This document shows positions 16,864 to 26,611 of a DNA stretch of 64,000 bases, piece after piece. Both the position numbers and the translations under genes were made by a program. This DNA comes from Bacillota bacterium (lineage in GTDB: Bacteria; Bacillota; UBA4882; UBA8346): assembly GCA_023394955.1 (NCBI GenBank), contig JAEWZY010000050.1, positions 24,656 through 88,655 on the forward strand, read 5' to 3'. The notes beneath the pieces were generated by a model, which did not search any database, was not told where the DNA came from, and was given only the letters and a program-made list of their open reading frames with translations. Each line of letters starts with the position of its first letter. The first letter of the stretch is position 1.

Positions 16864-18853
16864 TACAGCCACCAATATGAAAGAATCTTTAGTATTCTTG
16901 TTTAAGAATGAAACCCGTGAACAGTTGGAACGGTTTACTGAGATCCTTCTGGAGCTGGAGCAAAATCCAGATAAACAAAGCGAAGTCGTTAATGAGTTAT
17001 TTCGGTTAGCCCACAATATAAAGGGCTCTTCCGGAATGATGGGGCTGAATGTTCTTAAAGACACAATGCATTCAGTGGAAAATTTATTTGACGGAGTTCG
17101 TAAGACGGTCTTCCGGTTGGATGAGACTAAGATCGATAAATTAATTCAATATTGCGACGAAGTTCTCGAATATATTGAAGGCGGTTGTTGGGATCAGGAG
17201 GATCAAATTAGCCGTTGGACGGAAGAGTTTAATTATCAAACCGGACAAGAGAATTTACCGCAAGACCGCTATAATAACATCCTGACCCTAGATGATTCGG
17301 AAAAACAAGAGGTTGCCTTGTGGCAAAGTTCCGGAAAAGATGTTTACGGGGTAGAAGTCCAATTCTCCCTTGATGCAGTGATGAAATCCGCATCGGCATT
17401 AGTCTTTGTTAAATATTTAGAAAAGTATGGTTCCATTTTTAAAATGGTTCCGCCCCTTCAAGAGCTTGCGGGGGAGAAATTTGATATCCTTAAAGCGGTT
17501 TTATTAGTTGAAAGACCCTTGACACCCGAACAAGAAAAGACCATTGCCACTTATCCGGTTAATGACGCCTTAGAGACTAGGCTCCGGAAATGGGTTTATC
17601 GTCCGGAAGAGGCGAAAACTAATAGCGACACTAATACCAATACCAACCCAAATTTCTCGCCGGAGCATCAGGAACATTTGGCCCTAGCTACCTATGACCG
17701 TACTATTAGGGTGGAGTCGTCAAAAATTGACAAACTCCTTAATAATGTAGGTGAATTGCTTAATATCAAAGCTAATTTGGTTCAATTAACTCAATTAGGC
17801 TATCAGGGTCAGAACACTTGGAACCAACTGATTAAAACAGTCCAAAAATTGGAACAGGTTACCACTTGTTTTCAAGAAGATATAATTGATTTACGAATGG
17901 TCCCGGTACGACAACTTTTCTCGCGTTTTCCCAAGATTATCCGGGATGTGGCTAAAAAAAGAGAAAAACTGGTTGAACTTAGTGTTTTTGGTGAAGATAC
18001 GGAAATTGATAAGCAAATGGCTGAGAATTTGGTTGACCCCTTAACCCATGTCATCCGGAATGCGGTTGACCATGGATTGGAAAGCAAAGAACAACGGCTG
18101 GCCAAGGGTAAAACGGAAGTGGGGCGGATCAAAATAGGGGCCTACCAGGATGGCGATTATATCGTAATCAGCGTCAGCGACGATGGAAAAGGGCTTGATG
18201 TTGATAAGATTAAGGAAAAAGCCGTTAAAAACGGTATTATTAAGGCTAACGATAAAATCAGTGACGAAGAAGCTTATAAGTTAGTATTCGCTCCCGGATT
18301 TTCCACCGTCGATGCCATAAGCGATATTTCCGGACGCGGAGTGGGGCTGGATGTCGTTTTAAGCAGTATTAACGCTTTAAAAGGAGATGTTGAAGTCGAT
18401 ACCCGGTTGAACCAGGGGACTACCTTCAACCTTAAAGTACCGTTAACTTTGGCTATAATTCAAGCTTTACTGGTTAAGGCTGGCAATCAACCCTTTGGGA
18501 TACCATCCGGTGATGTTTTAGAAAGTTTGATGATTGAAAAAGATCAGATTCATTACGTTGGGGAACAGCAGGTTTTCACCTTGCGCCAGGAAGCTTTTCC
18601 AATAGTAGATCTTAGAGAGTTATTTGGTTTTGAAACATCCGCCGCTATGGAGGAAATTCCGTTGGTGGTGTTTAGAAACGGCCGTGGCAAGATGGGTTTA
18701 ATTGTTGATGAATTAATCGGTCAAGAAGAAATCGTAATCAAGCAGATTAACCCCGCATTTCCGAACAATCCGAAGATCGCCGGGGCTGCCATTTTAGGCG
18801 GCGGTGAAATAGCGTTAATTATCAATATCCATAGTTTTCAAACAAACACCTAA
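16856..18853 (+). CDS. cheA: Chemotaxis histidine kinase CheA
   Basis: 665 aa. The HPt domain carries the phospho-accepting His53 (LAHNIKGSSGMMG). A CheY/CheB-binding linker region follows (about 150-275), then the dimerisation helices (VESSKIDKLLNNVGELLN), the HATPase domain with N box HVIRNAVDHGLES, G1 SDDGKGLD and G2 GRGVGLDVV, and a C-terminal CheW-like domain (LPFGIPSGDV-type region to the end). It autophosphorylates and passes phosphate to CheY and CheB at the membrane receptor array. It is the second gene of the cheD-A-W-R-B operon. Confidence 0.96.
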   Translation: MGDTATNMKESLVFLFKNETREQLERFTEILLELEQNPDKQSEVVNELFRLAHNIKGSSGMMGLNVLKDTMHSVENLFDGVRKTVFRLDETKIDKLIQYCDEVLEYIEGGCWDQEDQISRWTEEFNYQTGQENLPQDRYNNILTLDDSEKQEVALWQSSGKDVYGVEVQFSLDAVMKSASALVFVKYLEKYGSIFKMVPPLQELAGEKFDILKAVLLVERPLTPEQEKTIATYPVNDALETRLRKWVYRPEEAKTNSDTNTNTNPNFSPEHQEHLALATYDRTIRVESSKIDKLLNNVGELLNIKANLVQLTQLGYQGQNTWNQLIKTVQKLEQVTTCFQEDIIDLRMVPVRQLFSRFPKIIRDVAKKREKLVELSVFGEDTEIDKQMAENLVDPLTHVIRNAVDHGLESKEQRLAKGKTEVGRIKIGAYQDGDYIVISVSDDGKGLDVDKIKEKAVKNGIIKANDKISDEEAYKLVFAPGFSTVDAISDISGRGVGLDVVLSSINALKGDVEVDTRLNQGTTFNLKVPLTLAIIQALLVKAGNQPFGIPSGDVLESLMIEKDQIHYVGEQQVFTLRQEAFPIVDLRELFGFETSAAMEEIPLVVFRNGRGKMGLIVDELIGQEEIVIKQINPAFPNNPKIAGAAILGGGEIALIINIHSFQTNT

Positions 18854-18886
18854 GCTTGATGGGGAGTGCTGGGGAGGTTTTGGTTA

Positions 18887-19849
18887 ATGTTAAAAATCAG
18901 TCATTCAATTGAAAATTTAAACACCGGCCATACCGAGGTTAAACAGACGGAGCCATATATAATCTTTACGGTTAATAACGAAGAATTTGGCGTCGAAGCC
19001 TCTAAAGTATTGGAACTCGTAAATTATTTAGCGCCTTTAAAAATGCCTAATAATTATGGCAACGTACAAGGGATGGCTAGTTATCGCGGTAAAATCATCC
19101 CCATCATCGATTTGCGGATGATTTTTGGGTTAAATCTTATCCATTACGATGACAATGCGGTAACCATCGTGGTTGAATCAAATTGTGCTTTTGGGGTTAC
19201 CGCCGAGCAGGTTTTGGATTTGGTTTTTATACCCTTAAACTCCATTAAGAAAGTAAGCGCCTTTAATTTTGGAGAAAGAACGAAATATTTGAAGAGCGTG
19301 GCTAATTTTGGAGAACGTTTAGTGTTATTGCTTGATCTGGAAAAACTGGTTGAAACCGAAACGGCTCAGCCAATCCTGAAAGAACCGGACCCGCTTGAAT
19401 GCTCAACTAAAGTTGAAGCCCTTAGTGGTTATTACGAAACAAAGCTTGAAAGTTCAAGCGTGCCGGGGAACATTTTAGCTGTAGAACAAGACGCCAATTT
19501 AACTAACGGAGAATCCACTGAAAACGGACTGGTTAAAGTTACACGGGAACTAATCGAAATAGGGTCGATCGAGAAAACCAGCCCGAAGCTTTCTGAGATA
19601 TCTCAAGTAAGCCAGAGTTCACGTGATGACTATCTAATTGATCCCAAGGAACTTGAGGATCTTTTGAAGGGGATTCCCCAACTGGGGCAGGAAGAGGAAG
19701 CCCGTTTATCGGATGAGGTAATCGAGGATCTTTTAAAGGAATTGGAAGCCAAATCTCAGTCTGGTTCTAATGGGCCGTTATCCGATGGGGATTTGCCAAA
19801 TTTAAAAGCAGATCAGTTTAAGGGTCCCAAGGAGAAATGGGATGTATAA
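18887..19849 (+). CDS. cheW: CheW adaptor with long acidic C-terminal tail
   Basis: 320 aa from ATG 18887 (GGGGAGG 9 nt upstream). Residues 24-165 are one CheW domain (PYIIFTVNNEEFGVEASKVLELV; GMASYRGKIIPIIDLRMIFG; LVLLLDLEKLV). CheW is usually about 150 aa. Here some 155 further residues follow, acidic and probably disordered, with two related helices: LIDPKELEDLLKGI (250-263) and LSDEVIEDLLKEL (274-286). These resemble the LSQ-x-EID-x-LL CheY-binding peptide of FliM/FliY. The CheW part links CheA to receptors; tail function is inferred. It overlaps cheR by 8 bp. Confidence 0.9.
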   Translation: MLKISHSIENLNTGHTEVKQTEPYIIFTVNNEEFGVEASKVLELVNYLAPLKMPNNYGNVQGMASYRGKIIPIIDLRMIFGLNLIHYDDNAVTIVVESNCAFGVTAEQVLDLVFIPLNSIKKVSAFNFGERTKYLKSVANFGERLVLLLDLEKLVETETAQPILKEPDPLECSTKVEALSGYYETKLESSSVPGNILAVEQDANLTNGESTENGLVKVTRELIEIGSIEKTSPKLSEISQVSQSSRDDYLIDPKELEDLLKGIPQLGQEEEARLSDEVIEDLLKELEAKSQSGSNGPLSDGDLPNLKADQFKGPKEKWDV

Positions 19850-20678
19850 CTATAACCTGACCAGGGAAGCCAGTGACAATGAAGTTGAACAAATCTGCCG
19901 TTTAATCAATCAAAGGCTTGGATTTAATTATGACACTCAAAAGAAGTATTTGGTCCAGTCACGTTTGAATAAAAGGCTTATTGAGCTAAACCTGGATAAT
20001 TATCAAGCTTACCTCGACCTATTGGCAAAGGACCCGTCCGAATTTAATAGATTAGTTTCTTTAGTCACTACTAATGTAACTAGTTTTTTCAGGGAATCTT
20101 ACCAATTTCAGATTTTGCGGCAAGAGTTGCTTCCGGATTTGATCGCCGGTACCGGTAATCGAAAGGATAAAAAAGTCAGATGTTGGTCGGCCGGATGTTC
20201 TTCGGGTGAAGAAGCTTATACCCTTGCTATCGTGATGAATGAAGCTCTTGGAGAAGGATGGGACCTTCGGGTCCTTGCTTCCGATGTTAGTATTGTCAAG
20301 TTGCGGGAAGGAATGGCTGGCGAGTACCACCAAGAAAGGATTGGAGAAATACCCAAGGAATTGCGGGAAAAATATTTTACGCAGCTGAAAGGGAGACCAA
20401 ATTATTATAAAGTCAAGCCTAGATTACGTGAACAAATAAACTTCCAAAAGATAAACTTGGTAGAGCGGATGGATATTCCCGATTCGATCCGATTTGACCT
20501 GATTCTGTGTAGAAACGTCTTTATTTATCTGGCCCGGCCGGCCCAAGAAAGGGTGGTCCAAGGTTTTTATCATTTTCTTAAGAAAGGCGGTTATCTGTTT
20601 TTAGGACTCTCGGAATCAATAAACTTTGCGGATCCTAAATGGATACCGTATAAGCGAAGTATTTACCGGAAGAAATAA
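19842..20678 (+). CDS. cheR: Chemoreceptor methyltransferase CheR
   Basis: 278 aa. CheR_N helices with RLNKRLIEL, then the SAM domain: NVTSFFRESYQF, VRCWSAGCSSGEEAYTLAIVM, VLASDVSIVKLREGMAGEY, FDLILCRNVFIYL, LSESINFADP. It methylates chemoreceptors for adaptation. AAGGAG precedes the ATG, which lies within the end of cheW. This is the operon-borne copy; another is at 9126-9911. Confidence 0.95.
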   Translation: MYNYNLTREASDNEVEQICRLINQRLGFNYDTQKKYLVQSRLNKRLIELNLDNYQAYLDLLAKDPSEFNRLVSLVTTNVTSFFRESYQFQILRQELLPDLIAGTGNRKDKKVRCWSAGCSSGEEAYTLAIVMNEALGEGWDLRVLASDVSIVKLREGMAGEYHQERIGEIPKELREKYFTQLKGRPNYYKVKPRLREQINFQKINLVERMDIPDSIRFDLILCRNVFIYLARPAQERVVQGFYHFLKKGGYLFLGLSESINFADPKWIPYKRSIYRKK

Positions 20679-20695
20679 GCAATGGAGAGAAGGCT

Positions 20696-21742
20696 ATGGG
20701 TCAAAAGTATCGCGTGTTGGTGATTGACGATTCCGCATTATTTCGCCAACTTTTATCGGAAATTATTAATTCCAGCCCGGACATGGAAGTAGCCGCGTCG
20801 TTGGGAGATCCTGTCGAAGCATTGGAACTATTGAAAACTATCCGGTTTGATGTGGTAACTTTGGATGTAGTGATGCCCAAGATGGATGGGTTGGAGTTTT
20901 TAGAACGTTTAATGGAATTTAAACCAATGCCGGTGGTAATGATTAGTTCCTGGACTCAAGTGAGCAGCAAGATTGGGATTAAATCTTTAGAATTGGGAGC
21001 AGTCGATATTATCGCCAAACCGCAAACCAGCTATAAAGAAGGCATTAAGTTTTTAAAGAGTGAAATTATCACTAAATTGCGAACCGCTGTTCATATTAAA
21101 GTCGGCGTGGCTTCGAACCAGAATCCGGCGCCCTGTGCCAAGGAACCAAACGTTTCTAAAAAAATCGGGCTTTCCCAACGTTTAATAGCGATTGGAGCTT
21201 CTACCGGAGGCACTACCGCTATTAGGGAGTTATTTAAAACCTTGGATCCGGATTTGCCTGGGATAATAATCATTCAACATATGCCGGCCATGTTTACCGG
21301 CGCTTTCGCCCAGTCATTGGACCAGGTGGGACCCGTCCGTGTCAAAGAAGCCGAGGACGGTGAGGAGCTACCGACAGGAAAAGCATTGGTGGTGCCGGGC
21401 GGTAAAAGTTTAGCTGTGGTCAGCCGGGACGGAGGATACTTGGTCAAAGTGGGGCCGCCGGTTGACGATACATTTTATAACCCGTCAATCGACTATACTT
21501 TGAAATCTATCGCCCCTCTCGGGGGCAAAGCGTTGGGGGTGATCCTTACCGGCATGGGGGATGACGGGGCTAAAGGATTAAAAGCGATGCGAGATCAAGG
21601 GGCTTTTACCATTGCTCAGGATAAAGATAGTTCAGTGGTGTATGGAATGCCCCAAAAAGCGGTTGAATACGGTGGGGCGCTCCAAGTAGTTCCACTTTGT
21701 CAAATCTCAGCGGAGATTAATAAATGGGGGCAAGGGGAATAA
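20696..21742 (+). CDS. cheB: Chemoreceptor methylesterase/glutamine deamidase CheB
   Basis: 348 aa. The receiver domain (residues 1-120) has VIDDSALFRQLL, the phosphoacceptor Asp in VTLDVVMPKMDG and Lys in DIIAKP. The methylesterase domain has the catalytic Ser in IGASTGGTTAI, His in IIQHMPAMFT and Asp in TGMGDDGAKGLKAM. It removes receptor methyl groups when phosphorylated by CheA. It is the last gene of the operon, 17 nt after cheR. Confidence 0.96.
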   Translation: MGQKYRVLVIDDSALFRQLLSEIINSSPDMEVAASLGDPVEALELLKTIRFDVVTLDVVMPKMDGLEFLERLMEFKPMPVVMISSWTQVSSKIGIKSLELGAVDIIAKPQTSYKEGIKFLKSEIITKLRTAVHIKVGVASNQNPAPCAKEPNVSKKIGLSQRLIAIGASTGGTTAIRELFKTLDPDLPGIIIIQHMPAMFTGAFAQSLDQVGPVRVKEAEDGEELPTGKALVVPGGKSLAVVSRDGGYLVKVGPPVDDTFYNPSIDYTLKSIAPLGGKALGVILTGMGDDGAKGLKAMRDQGAFTIAQDKDSSVVYGMPQKAVEYGGALQVVPLCQISAEINKWGQGE

Positions 21743-21763
21743 GCGCAAAAATAGAAATTGTAT

Positions 21764-21792
21764 TTGACTTAAGAAACGCGGCGAAGTATCAT
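21764..21792 (+). promoter_or_regulatory. Sigma-70-type promoter of cheY
   Basis: TTGACT (21764-21769), 17-bp spacer, TATCAT (21787-21792). It starts 21 nt after cheB ends, so cheY can be transcribed separately, with a 5' leader of about 105 nt. Confidence 0.6.
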
Positions 21793-21905
21793 TATATCAA
21801 ATCATAATTTAAAATTCCGCAGTTATATGTGAATCAAGAGAAATAGCAGCAATAACCGCGCGCGTTTGAGAACTCATTGCGGTATATAACAAAAGAGGTG
21901 TGCCT

Positions 21906-22262
21906 ATGAAGATCCTGGTGGTTGACGACGCAAACCTGGCGCGAGCGATGCTTAGGAAGATGCTTGAAGACAACGGCTATAGAGAAGTGTTGGAAGCAGC
22001 AAACGGCTTGGAGGCGATCGATCTTTATCAAGAGCACCATCCCGCCCTAGTAACCATGGATATTACCATGCCTGAAATGGATGGAATAACCGCTATTAAA
22101 AAAATTATGGAAATTGACGCCAATGCCAATATCATTGTTTGCAGCGCATTGGGCCAAAAAGAAATAGTGATGGAGGCCATATCGGCCGGGGCCAAACATT
22201 TTTTGGTGAAGCCCTTTGAACCGGATAAAGTAGTGAAAATAATCAAGGCGTTACTAAGTTAG
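21906..22262 (+). CDS. cheY: Chemotaxis response regulator CheY
   Basis: 118 aa, a single receiver domain. Acidic pocket VVDDANLARAML, phosphoacceptor Asp in LVTMDITMPEMDG, switch Ser/Ala in VCSALGQKE, and the conserved Lys in HFLVKPFEP. It carries the signal from CheA to the flagellar switch. The start is ATG 21906 with AGAGG 7 nt upstream; a GTG two codons earlier fits less well. Own promoter and terminator. Confidence 0.93.
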   Translation: MKILVVDDANLARAMLRKMLEDNGYREVLEAANGLEAIDLYQEHHPALVTMDITMPEMDGITAIKKIMEIDANANIIVCSALGQKEIVMEAISAGAKHFLVKPFEPDKVVKIIKALLS

Positions 22263-22314
22263 TAGCTTATATTTTGAATTAACCGTTAATTGACTATTTC
22301 AAATCAAATTATTG

Positions 22315-22367
22315 AATCGCTTTTTGAATAATCGTTGCTGAGTCCGATTCATTCAGGGCGATTTTTT
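22315..22367 (+). terminator. Terminator after cheY
   Basis: AATCGC pairs with GCGATT, enclosing an inner stem (GAATAATCG with CGATTCATTC), followed by TTTTTTGTT. Confidence 0.75.
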
Positions 22368-22490
22368 GTTGTCGGCCTAACATTTAATCCGGGCAGGATA
22401 AGTTTTAGAAAAACTCGAATATAGAAAAGGATTTGAAATGTAAAATATGATGGAACCACTTTTAAGATTGAATTGAACGAGGTGTTTAGA

Positions 22491-23291
22491 GTGTCCGGTT
22501 CAGCTGCAATCGGGGTTTTTGACTCCGGCGTCGGAGGCATTTCAATATTAAAAGAGATCAGGAGACTCCTTCCCGGTGAGAATTTGCTATATTTGGCGGA
22601 TTCGGCCCATTGTCCCTACGGGACCAAGCCTGTTCCCGAAATACGCGCCCGGAGCTTGGCGGTGACCGCTTTTTTGGTTGAGTCGGGAGTAAAAGCGGTT
22701 GTAGTAGCCTGTAATTCGGCTTCAGTAGCAGGATTGGATCAGGTGAGAGAAGCATACCCTCAAATTCCCATTGTTGGTGTGGAACCGGCGCTAAAACCCG
22801 CCCACGGTCTGACCCGCAATGGAAGGATCGGGGTTTTGGCAACCAGCTTGACCTTGAAAGGGGATCGTTTTTCGGTCTTAGTTGAAAGGTTCGGCGCAGA
22901 TGTTCAAGTATACACCCAACCAGCCCCCGGACTTGTCGAACTGGTGGAGAACGGAGAATTGGATACTCCGGTAGTTGAAGAGCTTTTACACCAATATCTC
23001 GATCCTTTATTGAAAAAACAAATTGACACTTTAGTCTTGGGTTGTACCCATTACCCTTTTTTATGGGGGACAATCCAAAAAATTTGCGGCCCTAATGTGA
23101 CAGTGATTGATACCGGTTTGGCCGTTGCCAAACAAACCGTTCGTGTTTTAGGACAATACCGGATTCTTAATCCTGAGATTAGCGGGGGAAAGGAAGCTTT
23201 TTATACTAGCGGCGACCCGGCGGCGGTTAAAGAAGTCATAGTTAAGCTATGGCCTTATGGCGCAGCTGAAGTCTTAAAATCATTCATTTAA
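22491..23291 (+). CDS. murI: Glutamate racemase
   Basis: 266 aa from GTG 22491 (GAGGTG 6 nt upstream); the frame extends six codons further to a TTG without a site. GVFDSGVGGISILKEI, ADSAHCPYGTKP, the first catalytic Cys in VVVACNSASVAGL and the second in LVLGCTHYPFLW. It supplies D-glutamate for peptidoglycan. Monocistronic, convergent with apbE. Confidence 0.95.
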   Translation: MSGSAAIGVFDSGVGGISILKEIRRLLPGENLLYLADSAHCPYGTKPVPEIRARSLAVTAFLVESGVKAVVVACNSASVAGLDQVREAYPQIPIVGVEPALKPAHGLTRNGRIGVLATSLTLKGDRFSVLVERFGADVQVYTQPAPGLVELVENGELDTPVVEELLHQYLDPLLKKQIDTLVLGCTHYPFLWGTIQKICGPNVTVIDTGLAVAKQTVRVLGQYRILNPEISGGKEAFYTSGDPAAVKEVIVKLWPYGAAEVLKSFI

Positions 23292-23491
23292 AATATTAGG
23301 AAACAGGCGGAGATTAAGAAATGAAATTCACCGATTTTTAAAAGTACCCGTAAAAATGGCAGATATGTTGGTAAGGAGCTCCCTGTATTACTTCTAATAA
23401 TGGGTGGTTAAGACACGAGAATACCCTTTGCCAAAATTAGCAATCTAATCCAACGGCGAAGCCGGACAATTTTTAATTCCCTTGATATCTA

Positions 23492-24496
23492 TCAATCTTT
23501 TTTAAAGGTTGTTTCGTTTAAATTGATTAGTTTTTCGACGTGGTCCAAGATAATCGCCGCATACTTAGGGTTGGCTGTAACAAAGGCTTTTATCTCCGGG
23601 ATTGGCAACACAAAAAAAGCGGTTGAAAGCAGATCGGCTTCCATCGCCGTTGGGGCGGTAACAGTAACTAAGATCTTATCCCGCGCCGGATAACCGGTGC
23701 GGGGATCGATTAGATGAGAATAGCGTTCGCTATTATGGATTAAAAAGTTCTGATTATCAGCTGAAGTGGCTAGGGCCCGATCTTCGGGGAGGCTAAGGGC
23801 CCCCAATAAATCACCGGTCTGACGAGGATGTCCGATTCCTAACCGCCATGGCCCCCCACCGGCTCGTTTTCCAATGGCGCGAATGCTGCTACTCCCTCCA
23901 TTGATTAATGCCGAATCTATCCCGGACTTTTGTAAGCTTAAGAAGGCCCGATCGACTGCATAACCTTTGGCGATCCCCCCCAAGTCCAGTTTCATCCCTT
24001 TAACAGGTAAAAATACGGTCTGCCGCTTAACATCGAGAACTACCCGTTTGAATCCGACTAGTGGTAAAACCCGGCTGATCTCATTGGAGGCTGGTAGTCC
24101 GGGAGTTCCTTCCGGATTGAAACCCCAAAGATCAACGACAGGGGCGACTGTCGGATCGAATGCCCCTAATAAATTAGGATAACTTTCAGCCACTTTTTTT
24201 AGAATTGTAAACAATTCGGGTGCGACCTTAACCGGCCCGATTCCGGCGGCCCGATTCACTTTTACCAGTTCGGAATCGTTTTGATTGGAAATAATTGATT
24301 CAATTCGTTTAATCTCTTGGAAAGCTTCTTCAATAGCTTGAACGGGATTTGGCCCGGTCGCGGTTATTTCAAAGACAGTCCCCATGGCAAATAGAGATTT
24401 AGTGGCCGTTACTTCGTGGGGTCGCCAAAACTGGAAACCGATGATTAGTATGGCGATAATTACGATAATCAAGAGTATTATTAATATCCTCTTCAT
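23492..24496 (-). CDS. apbE: FAD:protein FMN transferase (ApbE family)
   Basis: 334 aa from ATG 24496 (GGAAGG upstream). An N-terminal membrane anchor (ILIILLIIVIIAILIIGFQFW) without a lipobox Cys is followed by FAMGTVFEITATG, DLGGIAKGYAVDRA, ALINGGSSSIRAIGK and the Mg-site YSHLIDPRTGYPA...TAPTAMEADLLSTAFF. ApbE attaches FMN to Thr of exported flavoproteins such as Rnf or Nqr subunits. Neither is in this window, so the target is unknown. Confidence 0.93.
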   Translation of the reverse strand: MKRILIILLIIVIIAILIIGFQFWRPHEVTATKSLFAMGTVFEITATGPNPVQAIEEAFQEIKRIESIISNQNDSELVKVNRAAGIGPVKVAPELFTILKKVAESYPNLLGAFDPTVAPVVDLWGFNPEGTPGLPASNEISRVLPLVGFKRVVLDVKRQTVFLPVKGMKLDLGGIAKGYAVDRAFLSLQKSGIDSALINGGSSSIRAIGKRAGGGPWRLGIGHPRQTGDLLGALSLPEDRALATSADNQNFLIHNSERYSHLIDPRTGYPARDKILVTVTAPTAMEADLLSTAFFVLPIPEIKAFVTANPKYAAIILDHVEKLINLNETTFKKD

Positions 24497-24808
24497 CAAT
24501 GCCTTCCTTCACTTCTGTCTTCTTTTGACTCCCGTCTTCTGTATTATTCAGTTTATTATAATTATAATTTCATCAAATTTAAAGGGATATATTTGTTGAA
24601 AAAGATGATATTTGATTTTAGATCCAAGATAAAGGAATAACACCACAAGGTGTTCTTAAGCTTGTAATAAATTAAGCCGAAAATATTCATACATTAACAA
24701 TTATATTGTAGCTGAATTGTTAACAGTAATCTAAGATTCTTGCCATTTAGTTTCGGTTTTTTGATAATTGAGTTAGAATAATTGTAAATAATAAACAGGA
24801 GAATATCG
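24497..24808. other. Divergent intergenic region with an inverted repeat
   Basis: 312 bp, AT-rich, between apbE and the IlvD-like gene. It holds a perfect inverted repeat TTAACAATT (24694-24702)/AATTGTTAA (24715-24723), a small palindrome AACACC-ACAA-GGTGTT (24640-24655), and possible promoter hexamers TTGATA...TAAATA about 18 bp apart near 24764-24793. The repeat could be an operator for the dehydratase gene, but that is a guess. Confidence 0.4.
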
Positions 24809-26548
24809 ATGAATAACAACTGGCAGAGTAGTCTTTCCCGGACCCAAAAAGTCAGGAACCGCTGGCGGCAGTTTGACGCCTTAAGGCTGGGAATGGACTG
24901 GACCGAAGAGGATTTAACCAAGTTTCAAGTTTTTATCGATGACGTTTATGGAGACAGTCATCCCGGCAGTGTTCATTTGGGAGATGTGAGCGAGTCGGCC
25001 GGAATGGGAGTGATGGAGTCGGGGGGTAAAGCGGCTCACTTTCATGTGACCGATCTTTGCGACGGCTGGGCCCAGGGACATACCGGAATGAATTATATTC
25101 TGGCTTCCCGGGAAGTTATCGCCGACATGGTGGAATTGCATGGTTCGGTGATTCCTTGGGACGGAGCGATCATGGTCTCTAGCTGTGATAAATCAATTCC
25201 AGCTCATTTGATGGCTATGGCTAGGCTGAATATTCCGTCGATTCACATACCGGGGGGAACTATGGGGTCCGGACCGGATCTATCAACCATTGCCTATGGC
25301 GGGGACATTTCTTTACGAGAGCATCAAAAAAAAGTAACGATCCAGGAAATCAGGGAATTTTGTTTGACTTCCGCTCCGACTTGTGGCGCTTGCCCTTTCA
25401 TGGGAACCGCCGGCACGATGCAGTGTATTTCCGAGGCATTAGGCCTGGCGTTGCCGGGTTCGGCATTGATACCCTCCTTCTACCAGGAATTATATAGAAA
25501 AGCCCGGCAGGCGGGGAAGGCCATCATTAACTTGATCCAACGTCGGATTAAGGTTAGTGAGATCTTGACCCCGGCTGCTTTCGAAAACGCCATCAAAGTA
25601 CATGCCGCCATTGGCGGCTCGACTAATGCGATTATACATTTACCGGCAATTGCCCATGAAGCTGGTTGTGAATTTCCACTTGAATTATTTAATAAAGCCA
25701 ATCAAGAGATACCTTATCTGACCAATCTGCAACCCAGCGGGGAATTTCCCACCCAATTTTTCTGGTATGCCGGCGGAATCCCCATGATTCAATGGCTGAT
25801 TCGGGACTATTTAGATTTATCCGTAATGACGGTGACCGGAAAAACTTTAGGTGAGAATCTGGAAGATTTGATGAATGACAACTATTTTGAACGGGTACAG
25901 TCATATCTAGCTAATCACAGGATTTTAGCTTCAGATATCATTCGTACCCCGGAGAAAGCCACCAAAAAAGGTTCGATTGCCATTTTAAACGGTAGTTTAG
26001 CCCCGGACTGCGCTGTGATTAAATATGCGGCGGTCCCCAACGAAAAATTGGTCAAAAAAGGCCCGGTAACTGTCTTTGAATCGGAAGATCTAGCATATCA
26101 AGCTATTGTCGATAACAAAATAAAACCCGATGCGATAATGATCATTCGCAATGAAGGCCCGCGTGGTTCGGGTATGCCCGAGATGTTTATGACAACTGAA
26201 GCTTTATCAAGTATTCCGGAATTGTCGGCTTCGGTGACATTGATTACTGACGGGCGTTATTCCGGGGCGACCCGCGGCATCTGTATCGGTCACGTCGCTC
26301 CGGAGGCTGCCTTAGGAGGTCCGATTGGACTGATCGAAACCGGAGATCTAGTGTTGGTGGATATTCCCGGCCGAAAATTGGATGTCATCGGATTTGACGG
26401 CCAGGAGACTTCTCCGGAGGAAGTGGTCAGAATACTGAAGGAGCGTCGTTCCAAATGGCAACCGCCGGTTCCCGATGCTAAACACGGTATATTACGCCGT
26501 TATTTTGAAAAAGCAGCTCCGGTAAATCGCGGCGCCTATATGGAGTGA
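24809..26548 (+). CDS. IlvD/Edd-family dehydratase, probably for a sugar acid
   Basis: 579 aa. Fe-S and substrate motifs of the family: VSSCDKSIPAHLMAMARLNIP (about 133), TCGACPFMGTAGTMQCISEALG (about 193), GGSTNAIIHLPAIA, FESEDLAYQAIVDNKI, GPRGSGMPEMF and ITDGRYSGATRGICIGHVAPEA. IlvD, Edd and pentonate/aldonate dehydratases share this fold. The neighbours (LacI regulator, TctABC transporter) and the lack of other ilv genes favour a sugar-acid substrate over dihydroxyisovalerate. A KDPG aldolase elsewhere in the window would fit an Entner-Doudoroff-like route. Start ATG with AGGAG 7 nt upstream. Confidence 0.85.
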   Translation: MNNNWQSSLSRTQKVRNRWRQFDALRLGMDWTEEDLTKFQVFIDDVYGDSHPGSVHLGDVSESAGMGVMESGGKAAHFHVTDLCDGWAQGHTGMNYILASREVIADMVELHGSVIPWDGAIMVSSCDKSIPAHLMAMARLNIPSIHIPGGTMGSGPDLSTIAYGGDISLREHQKKVTIQEIREFCLTSAPTCGACPFMGTAGTMQCISEALGLALPGSALIPSFYQELYRKARQAGKAIINLIQRRIKVSEILTPAAFENAIKVHAAIGGSTNAIIHLPAIAHEAGCEFPLELFNKANQEIPYLTNLQPSGEFPTQFFWYAGGIPMIQWLIRDYLDLSVMTVTGKTLGENLEDLMNDNYFERVQSYLANHRILASDIIRTPEKATKKGSIAILNGSLAPDCAVIKYAAVPNEKLVKKGPVTVFESEDLAYQAIVDNKIKPDAIMIIRNEGPRGSGMPEMFMTTEALSSIPELSASVTLITDGRYSGATRGICIGHVAPEAALGGPIGLIETGDLVLVDIPGRKLDVIGFDGQETSPEEVVRILKERRSKWQPPVPDAKHGILRRYFEKAAPVNRGAYME

Positions 26549-26575
26549 CCTAATTCTTGGAAGTGTGATTTACTA

Positions 26576-26604
26576 TTGCAACTCAGTTAAAAAAATGTTA
26601 AGAT
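26576..26604 (+). promoter_or_regulatory. Promoter of the lacI-family gene
   Basis: TTGCAA (26576-26581), 17-bp spacer, TAAGAT (26599-26604). Starts about 28 nt after the dehydratase stop, so the regulator has its own promoter. Confidence 0.6.
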
Positions 26605-26611
26605 AGGGTTA

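Noticed and set aside
22558..23073. 171-aa minus-strand ORF opposite murI
   Set aside because: Fully overlapped by a confident murI; low-complexity basic composition typical of an antisense frame.
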